Of a stretch of 12,500 nt of DNA, positions 1 to 7,800 are shown in pieces. The DNA is from Stramonita haemastoma (lineage: Eukaryota; Mollusca; Gastropoda; Neogastropoda; Muricidae): the NCBI GenBank assembly GCA_030674155.1, contig CM060335.1, positions 50,455,999 to 50,468,498 on the forward strand, in the 5' to 3' direction. A program made the translations under genes and the position numbers. Each line of letters opens with the position of its first letter. The stretch's first letter is position 1. The notes under the pieces are model-generated. The model was not told the DNA's origin. It ran no database searches and saw only the letters and a program-made list of their open reading frames with translations.

Positions 1-1260
1 CCCAAAATGAATATAGAATAATAGAAAATGATATCCAAAAAACGAAAAGAATAAATATGTAGGTAAAACGCAAGACGGCCTAACCAAAATAATTTGGTTG
101 TGTTAGGGAGAAAGAAGTGAAAGATTCGATATTGATTAGGGTTTTTTGCTTCATGAAAATTGTCCCCTTTTTTGCATTTGACCAGCCTTTGTACTGTTTG
201 TGTATTTCTGCAACTTCATTTCAAAGGTGTGCATTTTGAAATTTTACTGTAGCAAATGTAAAATAATGCATTCTAGATTGCTAAGATAACGCATTGTGAC
301 ACATGTTGCCGTTTATATTTTTTTCAGTCTTTGTTGTTTTTACCTGTGTGCTATCATGAAACCTAGGTTGTGTAAAACTACAAAATGGTTTTTCAATTGC
401 GTGTTTTTTTTGTGTTACTGGTCGATCGTAAACTGTTTGCCAGAAAGTTATGTGAAGCAATTGGTTGTGTTATACACTGTTACTTTAAATGATTTTCTTT
501 GCGTTTTTAGAAAGAAAAAAAAAAACGTGCATTTCAGCACGAAATACTTGAGGAGAGCTAGTCTTAAATTGGAAGTATTTGCTTATTCGGCATTTATTTT
601 GTCAGTCACATCTTTTTTTTTTTAATTTTATATTGAAACAGTTGGCACAGTGTTCTTGGATTTTTTACTCAAATCTGATATTCCTTTTGTTTTTCATATA
701 TTAAATATGACGTATTGAGTGTAAAATGATATTTATTGCTAATGTTCTGTTTTCCTCATTGCAGATAGTAGAGTTAGTGTGTTCACTGTTGTGTTACCCA
801 TAGTGCCTATAGCTCATTATGCCAAATTTTCCTGCCATAATTGTCAGTTTGTAGTGACTTTAGGGTTTTGCTCATGAAACATTTGCCCGTCTTGGGTTTT
901 TCTTATTCCCCAACTGTAAAAGACATACCTTTGTTGTGTGACTTCTATCTCATTTCTGGAATGCTTGACTTCACTTTTTTTATAGTGTGCATAAAGAGCA
1001 ACATGAATGATAAAGTCAAAAACACTTTAATCATCCCTGAAGGGCAATTACAATACTGAAAGGCATATTGATACGGTTAAGTATGACCCGATAAAACTTT
1101 GTTTTAGAACTGTGCAAATCATATTATGTCCTTTCTTGAAAATTTTGAATTTACGTTTTCAGTATTTTTTAAAATTACATTTGATGTTGCATTATTCATT
1201 TGAGAGGCTTCAAACTTATGTTTTTTTCTTAAATGAATATGATTTTTTTAAATTTAAATT
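1..1260. other. T-rich gene-free sequence
   Basis: No gene is supported. The plus strand is T-rich with frequent short T runs. An open stretch at 296-625 begins at GTG, its first ATG is about 20 codons in, and its translation is rich in F, C, V and K with no recognisable motif, as expected of T-rich noncoding DNA. A 7 bp inverted repeat (AACCAAA at 82-88, TTTGGTT at 93-99) is present and could be chance. It could be intron or 3' untranslated sequence of a neighbouring gene, but nothing here proves it. Confidence 0.6.
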
Positions 1261-1385
1261 ATTCTTTTATTTCGAGGATAATGGAATAAGTACTCATATT
1301 GTTGTTGTTGTTTTTACATCCATCCCCAATGTGTATGCAGCTTTGTACCTTTTGTCATCTGTTCCCACCGGCACACAATGGCCTA
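1261..1385 (-). mobile_element. SINE family A, 3'-end fragment
   Basis: Read on the minus strand, this is the distal part of the SINE seen complete at 6439-6800 and 9629-9962. It runs from the GGCCATTGTGTGCCGGTGGG region to the conserved tail CATTATCCTCG followed by A/T-rich sequence. The tRNA head and central domain are missing, so it is a 5'-truncated copy. A short internal GTT expansion near 1299-1311 interrupts the tail. Substitutions against the other copies suggest moderate age. Confidence 0.8.
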
Positions 1386-1750
1386 TTTTTTAAAATTTAT
1401 TTATGAACAGGATAGGGTATAAGTGTATGTAAACACGTGTACATTCTGCAAATTCAAAAGGAGAAAACCAAACCACTGATCTGATGACTAGACTGGAGAT
1501 AACTTTTTCACGCAGTTTCTTACCCAGTTCAATAGTTACAGTATAAACGGTTTTTGAATTTATTTTATTACTTTTATTTATGGGGCTATTAGCACTATGA
1601 TATTTATATTACTTTGGTTAGTGGTTAAGGCCTTTTTTTGTTTTTTTCTTTTTTGTTGTTTTGTTTTTTGTCTTAGTTCGTATGTGTAGGAATTTTTATT
1701 TATTAATATAATCATAAATCATGGCTATAATTCTGTTTGCTGTTTGTGTC
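1386..1750. other. gene-free sequence with T/G low complexity
   Basis: No gene or recognisable repeat family is visible. 1628-1680 is a T-rich stretch of TTTTTG-type words, simple sequence rather than a coding signal. Confidence 0.5.
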
Positions 1751-1809
1751 TTCCCCCTTCCCCCTTGATACCCCCTCCCCATCCGTTCCCAATCCCCACC
1801 CCCTCCCCG
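1751..1809. repeat. C-rich low-complexity tract
   Basis: Runs of four to five C separated by one to a few bases (CCCCC TT CCCCC, CCCCCTCCCC, CCCCACCCCCTCCCC). The minus strand therefore has closely spaced G runs compatible with a G-quadruplex and the plus strand is i-motif compatible. Similar tracts lie at 7196-7240 and, with G on the plus strand, at 8578-8674. Confidence 0.7.
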
Positions 1810-2170
1810 TTTTTGTTTTTATTTTGTTTGGTTGTTTTTTTTTGTTTTTTTTTGTTTGCTTGTATGGTTGTTAGTTTATTTCCTCTAAGTGGTGATGAGT
1901 ATTATCATATGGTATTGTTGCGTTTGTTGTTTTTTTCTTTTCTTCCTTCTAATATATAAAGTATGAACTGAAGTATGGAGATATTGTAATCTGACATAAA
2001 TTGCTTATTGACATTTCATAGATTCTTTCTTTTAAGTCTTAAAAATGGTTTTGGTGACATTGTAACTGATATATTATAAGCTGTTTGTTTGACACTATAT
2101 AATTTTTTTGAAAACTTTGAATGTGTGCATGCGTGTACGTGCATACGTGCTGAGTGGACGAACGCGCGAA

Positions 2171-2172
<2 letters not shown>
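1810..2172. other. T-rich gene-free sequence
   Basis: Mostly TTTG-type low complexity (1810-1935) followed by AT-rich single-copy sequence. No gene, RNA or named repeat is seen. 2117-2172 is enriched in GTGCAT/CGTGC words and leads into the GT microsatellite. Confidence 0.5.

Positions 2173-2245
<73 letters not shown>
2173..2245. repeat. (GT)n microsatellite
   Basis: A 73 bp uninterrupted GT run (about 36 repeats). The lack of interruptions predicts high length polymorphism and possible Z-DNA formation. Open frames through it encode only alternating Val/Cys and are not genes. Confidence 0.97.
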
Positions 2246-2247
<2 letters not shown>

Positions 2248-2546
2248 ATTTTTGAGAGTTTTTTTGTTTTTTGTTATTGTTGTTGCTTGTATTATCTATA
2301 GGACATATCTTATTTTTAAGGCTGTTGAAATCATGTTAGCTAATTAATATTAGTGAAATGTTTGTTGGGTTTTTTGTTTGTTTTTCCACTTTTTTTAGTT
2401 TTGTAGGGTTTTTTTTCGCTTTGTTTTTTGTTGTTTTTTTGTTTGTTTGTTTTGTATTTGTTGTTTTCTTTAGATGGCTTGATGAAAAAAAGCAAATCGA
2501 TGCTTATTCAATGTACCATCTGGAAATAAAAATGTGATTTGATATT
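2246..2546. other. T/G low-complexity gene-free sequence
   Basis: 2361-2470 is dominated by TTTG and TTTTTTG words on the plus strand. No gene or element is seen. Confidence 0.5.
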
Positions 2547-2673
2547 CTTCCGAAAAGCGGAACGGATTTTAACGTATGCGCAAGATGTTCCACGTGTGTT
2601 CGCACATGTGACCTTGGTATTTAGTCTGGAAAGGACTTTTGACGGGGGATGCATTTAAGTACATGTTAATTCA
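2547..2673 (-). mobile_element. SINE family A, decayed central-domain fragment
   Basis: On the minus strand this follows the central domain of the family: a degraded GTTAACATC..GGAGT region, the remnant AAAGTC..TTTCCAGACTAAAT, then GTGTGCG-type and GAACATCTTGCGCA motifs, and AATCCGTTCCGCTTTTCGGA. Both the tRNA head and the 3' tail are absent. It is the most diverged of the six centres in the window (for example the usual GCACGCAG reads CACACGTGG), so it is probably the oldest. Confidence 0.78.
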
Positions 2674-3990
2674 GTTGTCATTTGGGATTCGTGATATTTC
2701 TCTGCTTCATCTGGGCTGTGTTACTGGTGCAGTTGCATGAAGAGATTTTAAAGAAAGCCAGCATTTCACCTTCAACTTGATAGTGTTTATATGTCATAGC
2801 TTGTTTGCCTGTATCGTTTCTTTAGTATAAAAACCATAAGGACATGGTATATGTCGCAACGTGTTCTCCATATATGAAATTTTTATACAAAAGATTTGCA
2901 TAGTGTCTGGTATATTTGTTTGTTATGCAGTTAATGCACCTTACTTTGCTGGCACCTTACCGTGTTTCCAATTATTCCTGGGTCCAAATTTTTTTGTTTG
3001 GATTGTTTTACTGTATTTTTGAAGTTTACAAAATTACATTTACATTTGAAGTTTACGAAAATTATTTTTACTCCCATGAAAGGGGGAATCTGAAAATCCA
3101 ATAGGCGTGTAATACGTCTTGTAGGTTTTTTTTGTTGTGGTTTTGCTTTTCGGTTGCAAGTGTTATCAGAAGTTTCCTTGCTGTGTTGCCCGGAACCCAA
3201 ACAAGCTTCTTGTAGAATCCCACCTGGAAATGTAAGAAGGTGTGGATAATTTTTGGGACACCTGGATTTAATTACCTGTATCCCTTTTGATAAAGTCCAA
3301 ATATTGCTTCTCAGATAACAAGTGTTGCTTTATAGAATCGACAAAAAATGTTACTGTGTGTAATCAGTCTTGCTTCCATTTTGCTGTATTCTATCTTTTA
3401 CAAAATGGATAAATGTCTAAAGTTTAGGATTTAAATGGTGAGCACACACCACTGACACTTCACTACCCAACTGAATCTGTCCTGAGAAAAACTGTTATGT
3501 CAGAGAATTGGAACGAACATGTCTTTGTGATTCGAGTTTTAAAAGTGCCATTCCGAAGCTATCAAAAGTCAGTTGGTCGGTTATAGTCACTGCTGGTCAG
3601 AGCATTGGGAAAAGCCTACCTCCCCCTTCAGCTCCAAAGAAGAAAAGCTGGAGTTAGGGTTGGGCAGCCGGCTCGCAGCTGAAATTATTGTTAATGTTGT
3701 TTGCCTTATTGTAATTTATATTATATTGGAAGCTGGTTGCAAATTGTTTTTAACTCCAATGCAGCTTATATAATTATAATAGAAGGGAAAGGAAGCTTCA
3801 GACTGATTATGAAAACATTGTCAGCATGTGGTGAAATGATACATCTCGGTGCAAAAATGATGACCAAAATGAAAAATATAAAGCTTTTGCCAAAGTGTTT
3901 GTTCAGAATTTCATGCATGAATGAATGCGTGTTTATAAACGGTGTGCACAAGATCTCTGATATGTATACACCCTTTATATGCACTGCGCT
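2674..3990. other. gene-free, apparently single-copy sequence
   Basis: No gene, RNA or repeat is recognised. A 66-codon open stretch ends at 3773 and contains a hydrophobic run (around VVCLIVIYIILEAG), but it begins at a non-ATG codon and has no homology I recognise. 3590-3690 is more balanced in composition than its surroundings and would be the place to test for an exon. AT-rich sequence continues up to the microsatellite at 3991. Confidence 0.45.
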
Positions 3991-4256
<266 letters not shown>

Positions 4257-4628
4257 TGTATGCATACACACTTTACTAGCATCTTTTGATAATGTGTCGC
4301 GCTGTTTTTGTGGCGACACCACAGCCCCGAAGAGGACAATCTGACTTGAAGTCTGTCGGAACAAAATCGCGAACAGTGTACGCAACAGATACTCTTACAC
4401 ACAATATTTGATATCAATGATAATATATATGATGCACGACATCGTGCAGGGTTGTCACCACACGAACACACACAAAAACACCAGCGTACACATGCATGCA
4501 CGTGTGCATACACTCCCCAAGAATACGGTGTATCCTATCGAGAAGATCTGACAAAAGGCCATTTAGATTTCCATCTCACCTCGACTTTTGTGCAGTAAAG
4601 GAGCCCACGACACCATGACATGCTCTTC
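4257..4628. repeat. tandem unit copy 1 (complete)
   Basis: 372 bp, beginning with the palindrome directly after the CT microsatellite. It contains GCGAACAGTGTACGC where copy 2 has the perfect inverted repeat GCGTAC-AGT-GTACGC. It includes all three parts of the unit: the palindrome/CTTGTGGCGA part, the CA-rich part and the AGATCTGACAAAAGGCC part. Confidence 0.88.
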
Positions 4629-5169
4629 TGTTTGCATACACACTTTAAAAGCATCTTTGATAATGATGGTGCTGTTCTTGTGGCGATACCACAGCCCCGA
4701 AGAGGGCAACCTGGCTTGAACATAAAAAGTCTGTCGGAACAAAAGCGCGTACAGTGTACGCAACAACAGTTAGTCTTACACATGTATAATATTAATCATA
4801 AAAGGTAAAAAAGGTAAAGGTGTCCCGTAACCTAGGCGGTCGTAGGGGAGCGAGGCGTCAGAGACCTCAGCTTCTCTAGGGGCCAGTATATTGAGGGCGG
4901 CGCCCATCTCCTCTCCCTCGCTGCTTTACCTTCCCTGACTTTTGATAATAATATACATTATGATGCACCACAGCACAGTGCAGGGTCGTCGCCACACGAA
5001 CACACAAACATACACACATACAAACACGAACGGGCGCACGCGTGCGCGCATACACACACTCCCAAGAATAAGGGCATATAGAGAAGATCTGACAAAAGGC
5101 CAGTTGGAGTCCCGTTCTGATCCAACTTTTGCGCAGTAACGAGCCCACGGCACCATGACAGGGCTCTAC
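4629..5169. repeat. tandem unit copy 2, interrupted by an insertion
   Basis: All three parts of the unit are present, but the sequence after ATATTAATCA (about 4798) is split by the ~145 bp element at 4800-4941 and resumes at GATAATAATATAC. Copies 1 and 3 are uninterrupted at this point and act as empty sites. The GCGTACAGTGTACGC inverted repeat (6 bp arms, 3 nt loop) is perfect here. Confidence 0.87.
4800..4941 (-). mobile_element. small element with 9 bp inverted ends (family B module)
   Basis: Bounded by AAGGTAAAG (4811-4819) and its exact reverse complement CTTTACCTT (4924-4932), with an extra AAAGGTAAAA on the left that looks like a tail. On the minus strand it matches 6287-6406 over GTCAG.GAAGGTAAAGCAGCGAGG, a GGCGCC..CCCT.AATAT.CTGG core, GCTGAGGTCTCTGACG and CCTTTACC. 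It sits inside tandem copy 2. It could be a 5'-truncated SINE (3' module only) or a MITE-like element. The adjacent ATAA words on both sides could be a short target duplication, but this is weak. Confidence 0.75.
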
Positions 5170-5430
5170 TGTATGCATACACACTTTACTAACATCTTTG
5201 TTAATGGTGGCGCTCTTCTTGTGGCGACACCACAACGCGGAGGAGTGACATGGCTTGAATATATAGCAAGTCTGTCGGAACAAAAGCACGTACAGTGTAC
5301 GCAACAACACACAGCCTTATACATATTTAGTATTAATGATGATATACAATATGATGCATCACAGCACGGTTCTGGGTCGTCGCCACACGCACACACACAA
5401 AAATACGCAAATACAAACACGTGCGTGTGT
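5170..5430. repeat. tandem unit copy 3 (partial)
   Basis: Begins with the perfect palindrome and carries CTTGTGGCGACACC, AAGTCTGTCGGAACAAAAGC and GTACAGTGTACGCAACAAC, then ATGATGCATCACAGCACGG and a CA-rich stretch. The third part of the unit is absent, because the array runs into the GT/GC tract at about 5421. Confidence 0.87.
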
Positions 5431-5530
5431 GTGTGTGTGTGTGGTGTGTGTGCGCGCGCACGCGCACGCACGCACGCACGCGTGCATATGCGTACGTGTT
5501 CATGCATTCATGTTTGTATATGTGTGTAAT
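5421..5530. repeat. GT and GCAC alternating purine-pyrimidine tract
   Basis: GT repeats (5425-5450), then GCGC, GCAC repeats and ATGCGTACGTG words. It lies at the junction between the tandem array and the C-run repeat. A comparable GT/GC tract precedes the second C-run repeat at 9231-9340. Confidence 0.9.
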
Positions 5531-5544
5531 TCACACATTGAGAG

Positions 5545-5777
5545 TGAGACACAGACAAACAGACAGAAAAAGACAGAGACAGACTTCTTTACGTGGTCTC
5601 TGCCTCAAAGCTAAGGCAACCCTCAGCCTGCCCTCCCCCCCCCCCCCCCCCCCCCCACTGGCTGTGTCAACACTCAGGTGCTCTCCAAACAAATGTAGAG
5701 CACTGGGCTATAGCTCTCTGTCCCCTGTTTGTTTCCCCTCCACATTCACATCCTGACTTGCTCAAAATATTAACTCC
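5545..5777. repeat. C-run repeat, copy 1, left part
   Basis: Shares with 9363-9595 a purine-rich leader (ACAGAGACAGA-type), TTTACGTG.TCTCTGCCTC.AAGCT, a long C run (22 C at 5635-5656, 24 C at 9447-9470), ACTGGCTGTGTCAACACTCA, GGTGCTCTCCAAACAAATGT, AGCACTGGGCTA.AGCTCTC and CTTGCTCAAAATATTAACTC. Identity in the right half is very high by eye, which suggests a recent duplication or a young family. No coding capacity. I do not recognise the family. Confidence 0.88.
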
Positions 5778-6036
5778 TTCGGATGAAACTATAAACCGAG
5801 GCCCGTGTGCGAACGCACGCAGAACATCTTGCGCACACGTACGTTAAATCCTGTTCCGCTTTTCGTAAGAGTAGGCCATTGTATGCCGGTGGGAACAGAT
5901 GACAAGATTGACAAAACTGCTTACACACGGAGACTAGATGTAAAAACAAAAGCACGTGAGTGCTTATTCCATTATCCTCGATATAAAAGAATAATTAAAC
6001 AAACAAACAAACAAATAAATAAATAAATAAATAAAA
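5778..6036 (+). mobile_element. SINE family A, 5'-truncated copy
   Basis: Starts abruptly within the central domain at TTCGGATGAAACTATAAACC and continues through CCCGTGTGCGAACGCACGC, AGAACATCTTGCGCACACG, CTGTTCCGCTTTTCGTAAGA, GTAGGCCATTG, GCCGGTGGGAACAGATGACA, GTGCTTATTCCATTATCCTC and a tail of AAAC then AAAT repeats. The tRNA-derived promoter is missing. Comparison with the second C-run repeat (9595-9610), which lacks an insertion here, fixes the left junction at 5777/5778 and the right junction near 6036. Confidence 0.92.
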
Positions 6037-6111
6037 CCTCTCCTCCATTTCATGCTGAGAAAAAAAGTAATCTACATGAAACACAAGAAGCAGGAAAATT
6101 GTTTTAAAGAT
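6037..6111. repeat. C-run repeat, copy 1, right part
   Basis: CTCCTCCATTTCATGCTGAG, then ACAAGAAGCAGGAAAATTG and TTTTAAAGATGG. This matches the second copy in two pieces, CCTCCATT..AAACTGAG at 9595-9613 and CAAGAAGCAAGAAAGCTGTT at 9963-9982, so the repeat continues on the far side of each SINE. Confidence 0.78.
6102..6111. repeat. target-site duplication, left copy
   Basis: TTTTAAAGAT, repeated exactly at 6407-6416 on the other side of the family B SINE. The word also occurs in the second C-run repeat copy at 9981-9990, consistent with it being original target sequence. Confidence 0.65.
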
Positions 6112-6406
6112 GGTTAAGATGGTGACGGATAGCTCAGTGGTCAGAGTGCTCGCTTTCCCCAAGTTCAGGTAAAGCAGCATTGTGATTGGCTACCAAGTGG
6201 ATAGATGACCGTTTGCTGCGCGCCTAGGCTTCAGTACAGTCTCCTCAGTTCACCCAGCTGTCAATGGGTACCTGCCCTCTTTAGGGTCAGAGAAGGTAAA
6301 GCAGCGAGGGCGCCACCCTGAATATGCTGGTACATAGAAAAGTTGAGGTCTCTGACGTCTGACTCTCCTACAACCACATAGGTTCAATGACGCCTTTACC
6401 TTTATC
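6112..6406 (+). mobile_element. SINE family B, tRNA-headed copy with 10 bp target duplication
   Basis: TTTTAAAGAT occurs at 6102-6111 and again at 6407-6416, a good target-site duplication. The 5' part has a perfect A box, TAGCTCAGTGG (6130-6140), but no convincing B box. CAAGTTCAGGTA at 6160-6171 is the nearest and is poor. Then come TTCACCCAGCTG and CAATGGGTACCTG (about 6249-6283), and the 3' module that also occurs alone at 4800-4941. That module is bounded by AAGGTAAAG (6293-6301) and CTTTACCTT (6394-6402). The 11-mer GGTAAAGCAGC occurs at 6169-6179 and again at 6295-6305. Confidence 0.82.
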
Positions 6407-6416
6407 TTTTAAAGAT
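6407..6416. repeat. target-site duplication, right copy
   Basis: TTTTAAAGAT, identical to 6102-6111. The bases after it do not clearly continue the C-run repeat, so a local rearrangement is possible. Confidence 0.6.
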
Positions 6417-6438
6417 TGTGAACTGGAAACAGGAAAAT

Positions 6439-6800
6439 GGGACGGGATAGCCTAGTGGTCAGAACATTGCGCTGGCAATTTGACGACCCGGGTTCGATTC
6501 CCATTGGAGGGGATTTTTCCCCTGGAGTTAACATCTGTGCTGACTCCACTCTCCCCAAAAGTCTTTCGGATGAGACTGTAAACCAAGGCCCGTGTGCGAA
6601 CGCACGCAGAACATCTTGCGCACAAGTTAAATCCTGTTCCGCTTTTCGTAAGAGTAGGCCATCGTGTGCCGGTGGGAACATATGACAATATTTACACAGC
6701 TGCATACACACGGGGAATTGATGAAAAAAGCACATGATTGCTTATCCCATTATCTTCGATATAAAAGAATAAAATAACTAAAATAAAAAATAAATAAATA
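6439..6800 (+). mobile_element. SINE family A, full-length copy
   Basis: Complete three-part SINE. The tRNA-related head (6439-6510) has A and B boxes. A linker GGGGATTTTTCCCCTGG and GTTAACATCTGTGCTGACTC leads to the central domain (about 6563-6700) with TTCGGATGAGACTGTAAACC, CCCGTGTGCGAACGCACGC and AGAACATCTTGCGCA. The tail has GCCGGTGGGAACATATGACA, GCTTATCCCATTATCTTCG, ATATAAAAGAATAAA and AAAT repeats. No protein is encoded; it would depend on a LINE reverse transcriptase in trans. No clear target duplication is visible, only GAAAAT versus GAAAAG at the two edges. Confidence 0.93.
6448..6501 (+). promoter_or_regulatory. internal RNA polymerase III promoter (A and B boxes)
   Basis: A box TAGCCTAGTGG (6448-6458) and B box GGTTCGATTCC (6491-6501) both match the tRNA consensus at every position. 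Their spacing is typical of a tRNA gene. This copy is therefore potentially transcribable. Confidence 0.85.
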
Positions 6801-7195
6801 AGTAGGATGTGAAAAGCAGCGTTCACTAAAGTTTTTAAGCTGTTAATTCTGATTTTTACCATTAATTGTTTTACTCTGCATACTTCACTAGTCTGCTACT
6901 AAAAAATAAAAAACAATAAATGTTAAAAGAACACTGGTGTCTTGTTTAGGCATCATCACCGAAGTCAGAATGCGGCTGCCTAAATGACTAAAGGATCCCA
7001 TGCACAAGATCTCATTATTGACGAATCTTTAAGCTAGAACTGAGGGACAAAAAAATAGAAAGAGAAAGTTGAGTATAATCTGACAGTGAGAATGAGCTTT
7101 CGGTCACACCTACCTGTTTGTAAACTTGACAACGTTAGTTTTCTTTCTCCTTCAATTTCCGCAATCATGTTTGGTTGCTGCCACCACACTTCTAT
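6801..7195. other. gene-free sequence with a possible SINE-tail relic
   Basis: No gene is seen. 6932-6963 (ACACTGGTGTCTTGTTTAGG..) resembles 12260-12291 within the SINE at the end of the window at roughly four of five positions, so a relic of that family is possible. The rest is AT-rich and unrecognised. Confidence 0.4.
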
Positions 7196-7240
7196 CCCCA
7201 CCTCCCACCCCCTCCACCCCCACCCTAGCTCTACCCTCCC
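7196..7240. repeat. C-rich low-complexity tract
   Basis: CCCCACCTCCCACCCCCTCC followed by ACCCCCACCC and TACCCTCCCTC. The minus strand has G runs with short loops. Confidence 0.65.
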
Positions 7241-7361
7241 TCACTATTCATTATATCGTGGAACCTTTGTATCAAATGGCCATGACATTTCACAGCTGAA
7301 ATTTCCAAATATTAGTTTCTTTAGCGTAGTTGTCACAATCTGGTAATATTGTATACTAGGT

Positions 7362-7555
7362 AGATGACCTGCCCTTTTCATCAGCAAGCAAAGCAGAAAA
7401 TGTTAAAGGACAAATAAACAATTTAGTTGTAGGAAAATCTGATACCCGTGCCTGTTTTTTGGTCCTTTTGATTGGGCTAATTTGATAGACTTCAGCGTGT
7501 GAATATCATTTCTTGGTTGTCATTTAATTCCATTTCATAACGTACTGTACTTTGT
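7362..7555. repeat. possible diverged duplicate of 10318-10560
   Basis: Words in the same order at both places: ACCTGCCCTTT, CAGAA, AAAGGACAA / CAAGGACAAG, TTGGTCCTTT, GTGTGAATATC / GTGTCAATATC, ATTTAATTCCATTTCAT / ATTCAATTTCATG, then TGTCTGT words. Divergence is high, so this is a tentative call. Confidence 0.4.
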
Positions 7556-7700
7556 TTGTCTGTCTATCTGTCTGTATTTCTTTCTGCCTGCCTGCCTGCC
7601 TACCTGCCTGCCTGCCTGCCTGCCTGCCTGTCTGTCTGTCTTTTGGTCTGCTTATTTCTATGTCTGTCTGTCTGTCTACCTCTCTGTCTGTTTGTCTGTT
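7555..7700. repeat. CTGT/CTGC microsatellite
   Basis: CTGT words, a block of CTGC repeats (about 7586-7629, one CTAC interruption), further CTGT, then degenerate CTGT/CTCT to about 7700. Composition is like 3991-4140. Confidence 0.93.
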
Positions 7701-7800
7701 TTGTGTTGATTAAGTCGAACGTCTTCCTGTAATCAAGACAAAGATCTAACCAAATTTTATTCCTTTTTTTTAATTGTTCTTTTTCTTCTCTGTTTATGTT

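Larger units (their letters stand above)
4257..5430. repeat. tandem array of a ~370 bp unit, three copies
   Basis: Three direct copies start at 4257, 4629 and 5170. Each begins with TGTATGCATACA, a perfect 12 bp palindrome in copies 1 and 3 and TGTTTGCATACA in copy 2, followed by CACTTTA and CATCTTT. Shared landmarks in order are CTTGTGGCGA, AGTCTGTCGGAACAAAA, ACAGTGTACGCAACA, ATGATGCA, a variable CA-rich stretch, AGAAGATCTGACAAAAGGCC and GCAGTAA..GAGCCCACG. Copy 1 to copy 2 is 372 bp. Copy 2 to copy 3 is 541 bp because a small element is inserted in copy 2. Copy 3 ends in its CA-rich part where a GT tract begins. Minus-strand frames stay open for 60 or so codons in each copy but in more than one frame, so I do not call a gene. 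Confidence 0.9.

Noticed and set aside
296..625. 109-codon open stretch, hydrophobic and Cys/Phe-rich.
   Set aside because: Begins at GTG, reflects T-rich DNA, and ends in a T run; no domain is recognised.
3573..3773. Small membrane protein candidate with a hydrophobic segment.
   Set aside because: Non-ATG start, no recognised family, and hydrophobicity is expected from T-rich DNA.
4257..5430. CRISPR array.
   Set aside because: Units are ~370 bp direct tandem copies with no short repeat-spacer pattern, in what is evidently eukaryotic DNA.
4535..5507. Minus-strand frames with a recurring CVHC..FCSDRL..KMLVKCVC pattern in each tandem copy.
   Set aside because: The similarity follows from the tandem duplication itself. 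At least two frames are open per copy and the start codons are not conserved; without codon-level evidence of selection this is not a gene.
6439..6512. Functional tRNA gene.
   Set aside because: A and B boxes are perfect, but the T stem and acceptor stem do not pair properly and the sequence continues into a SINE body present in other copies.
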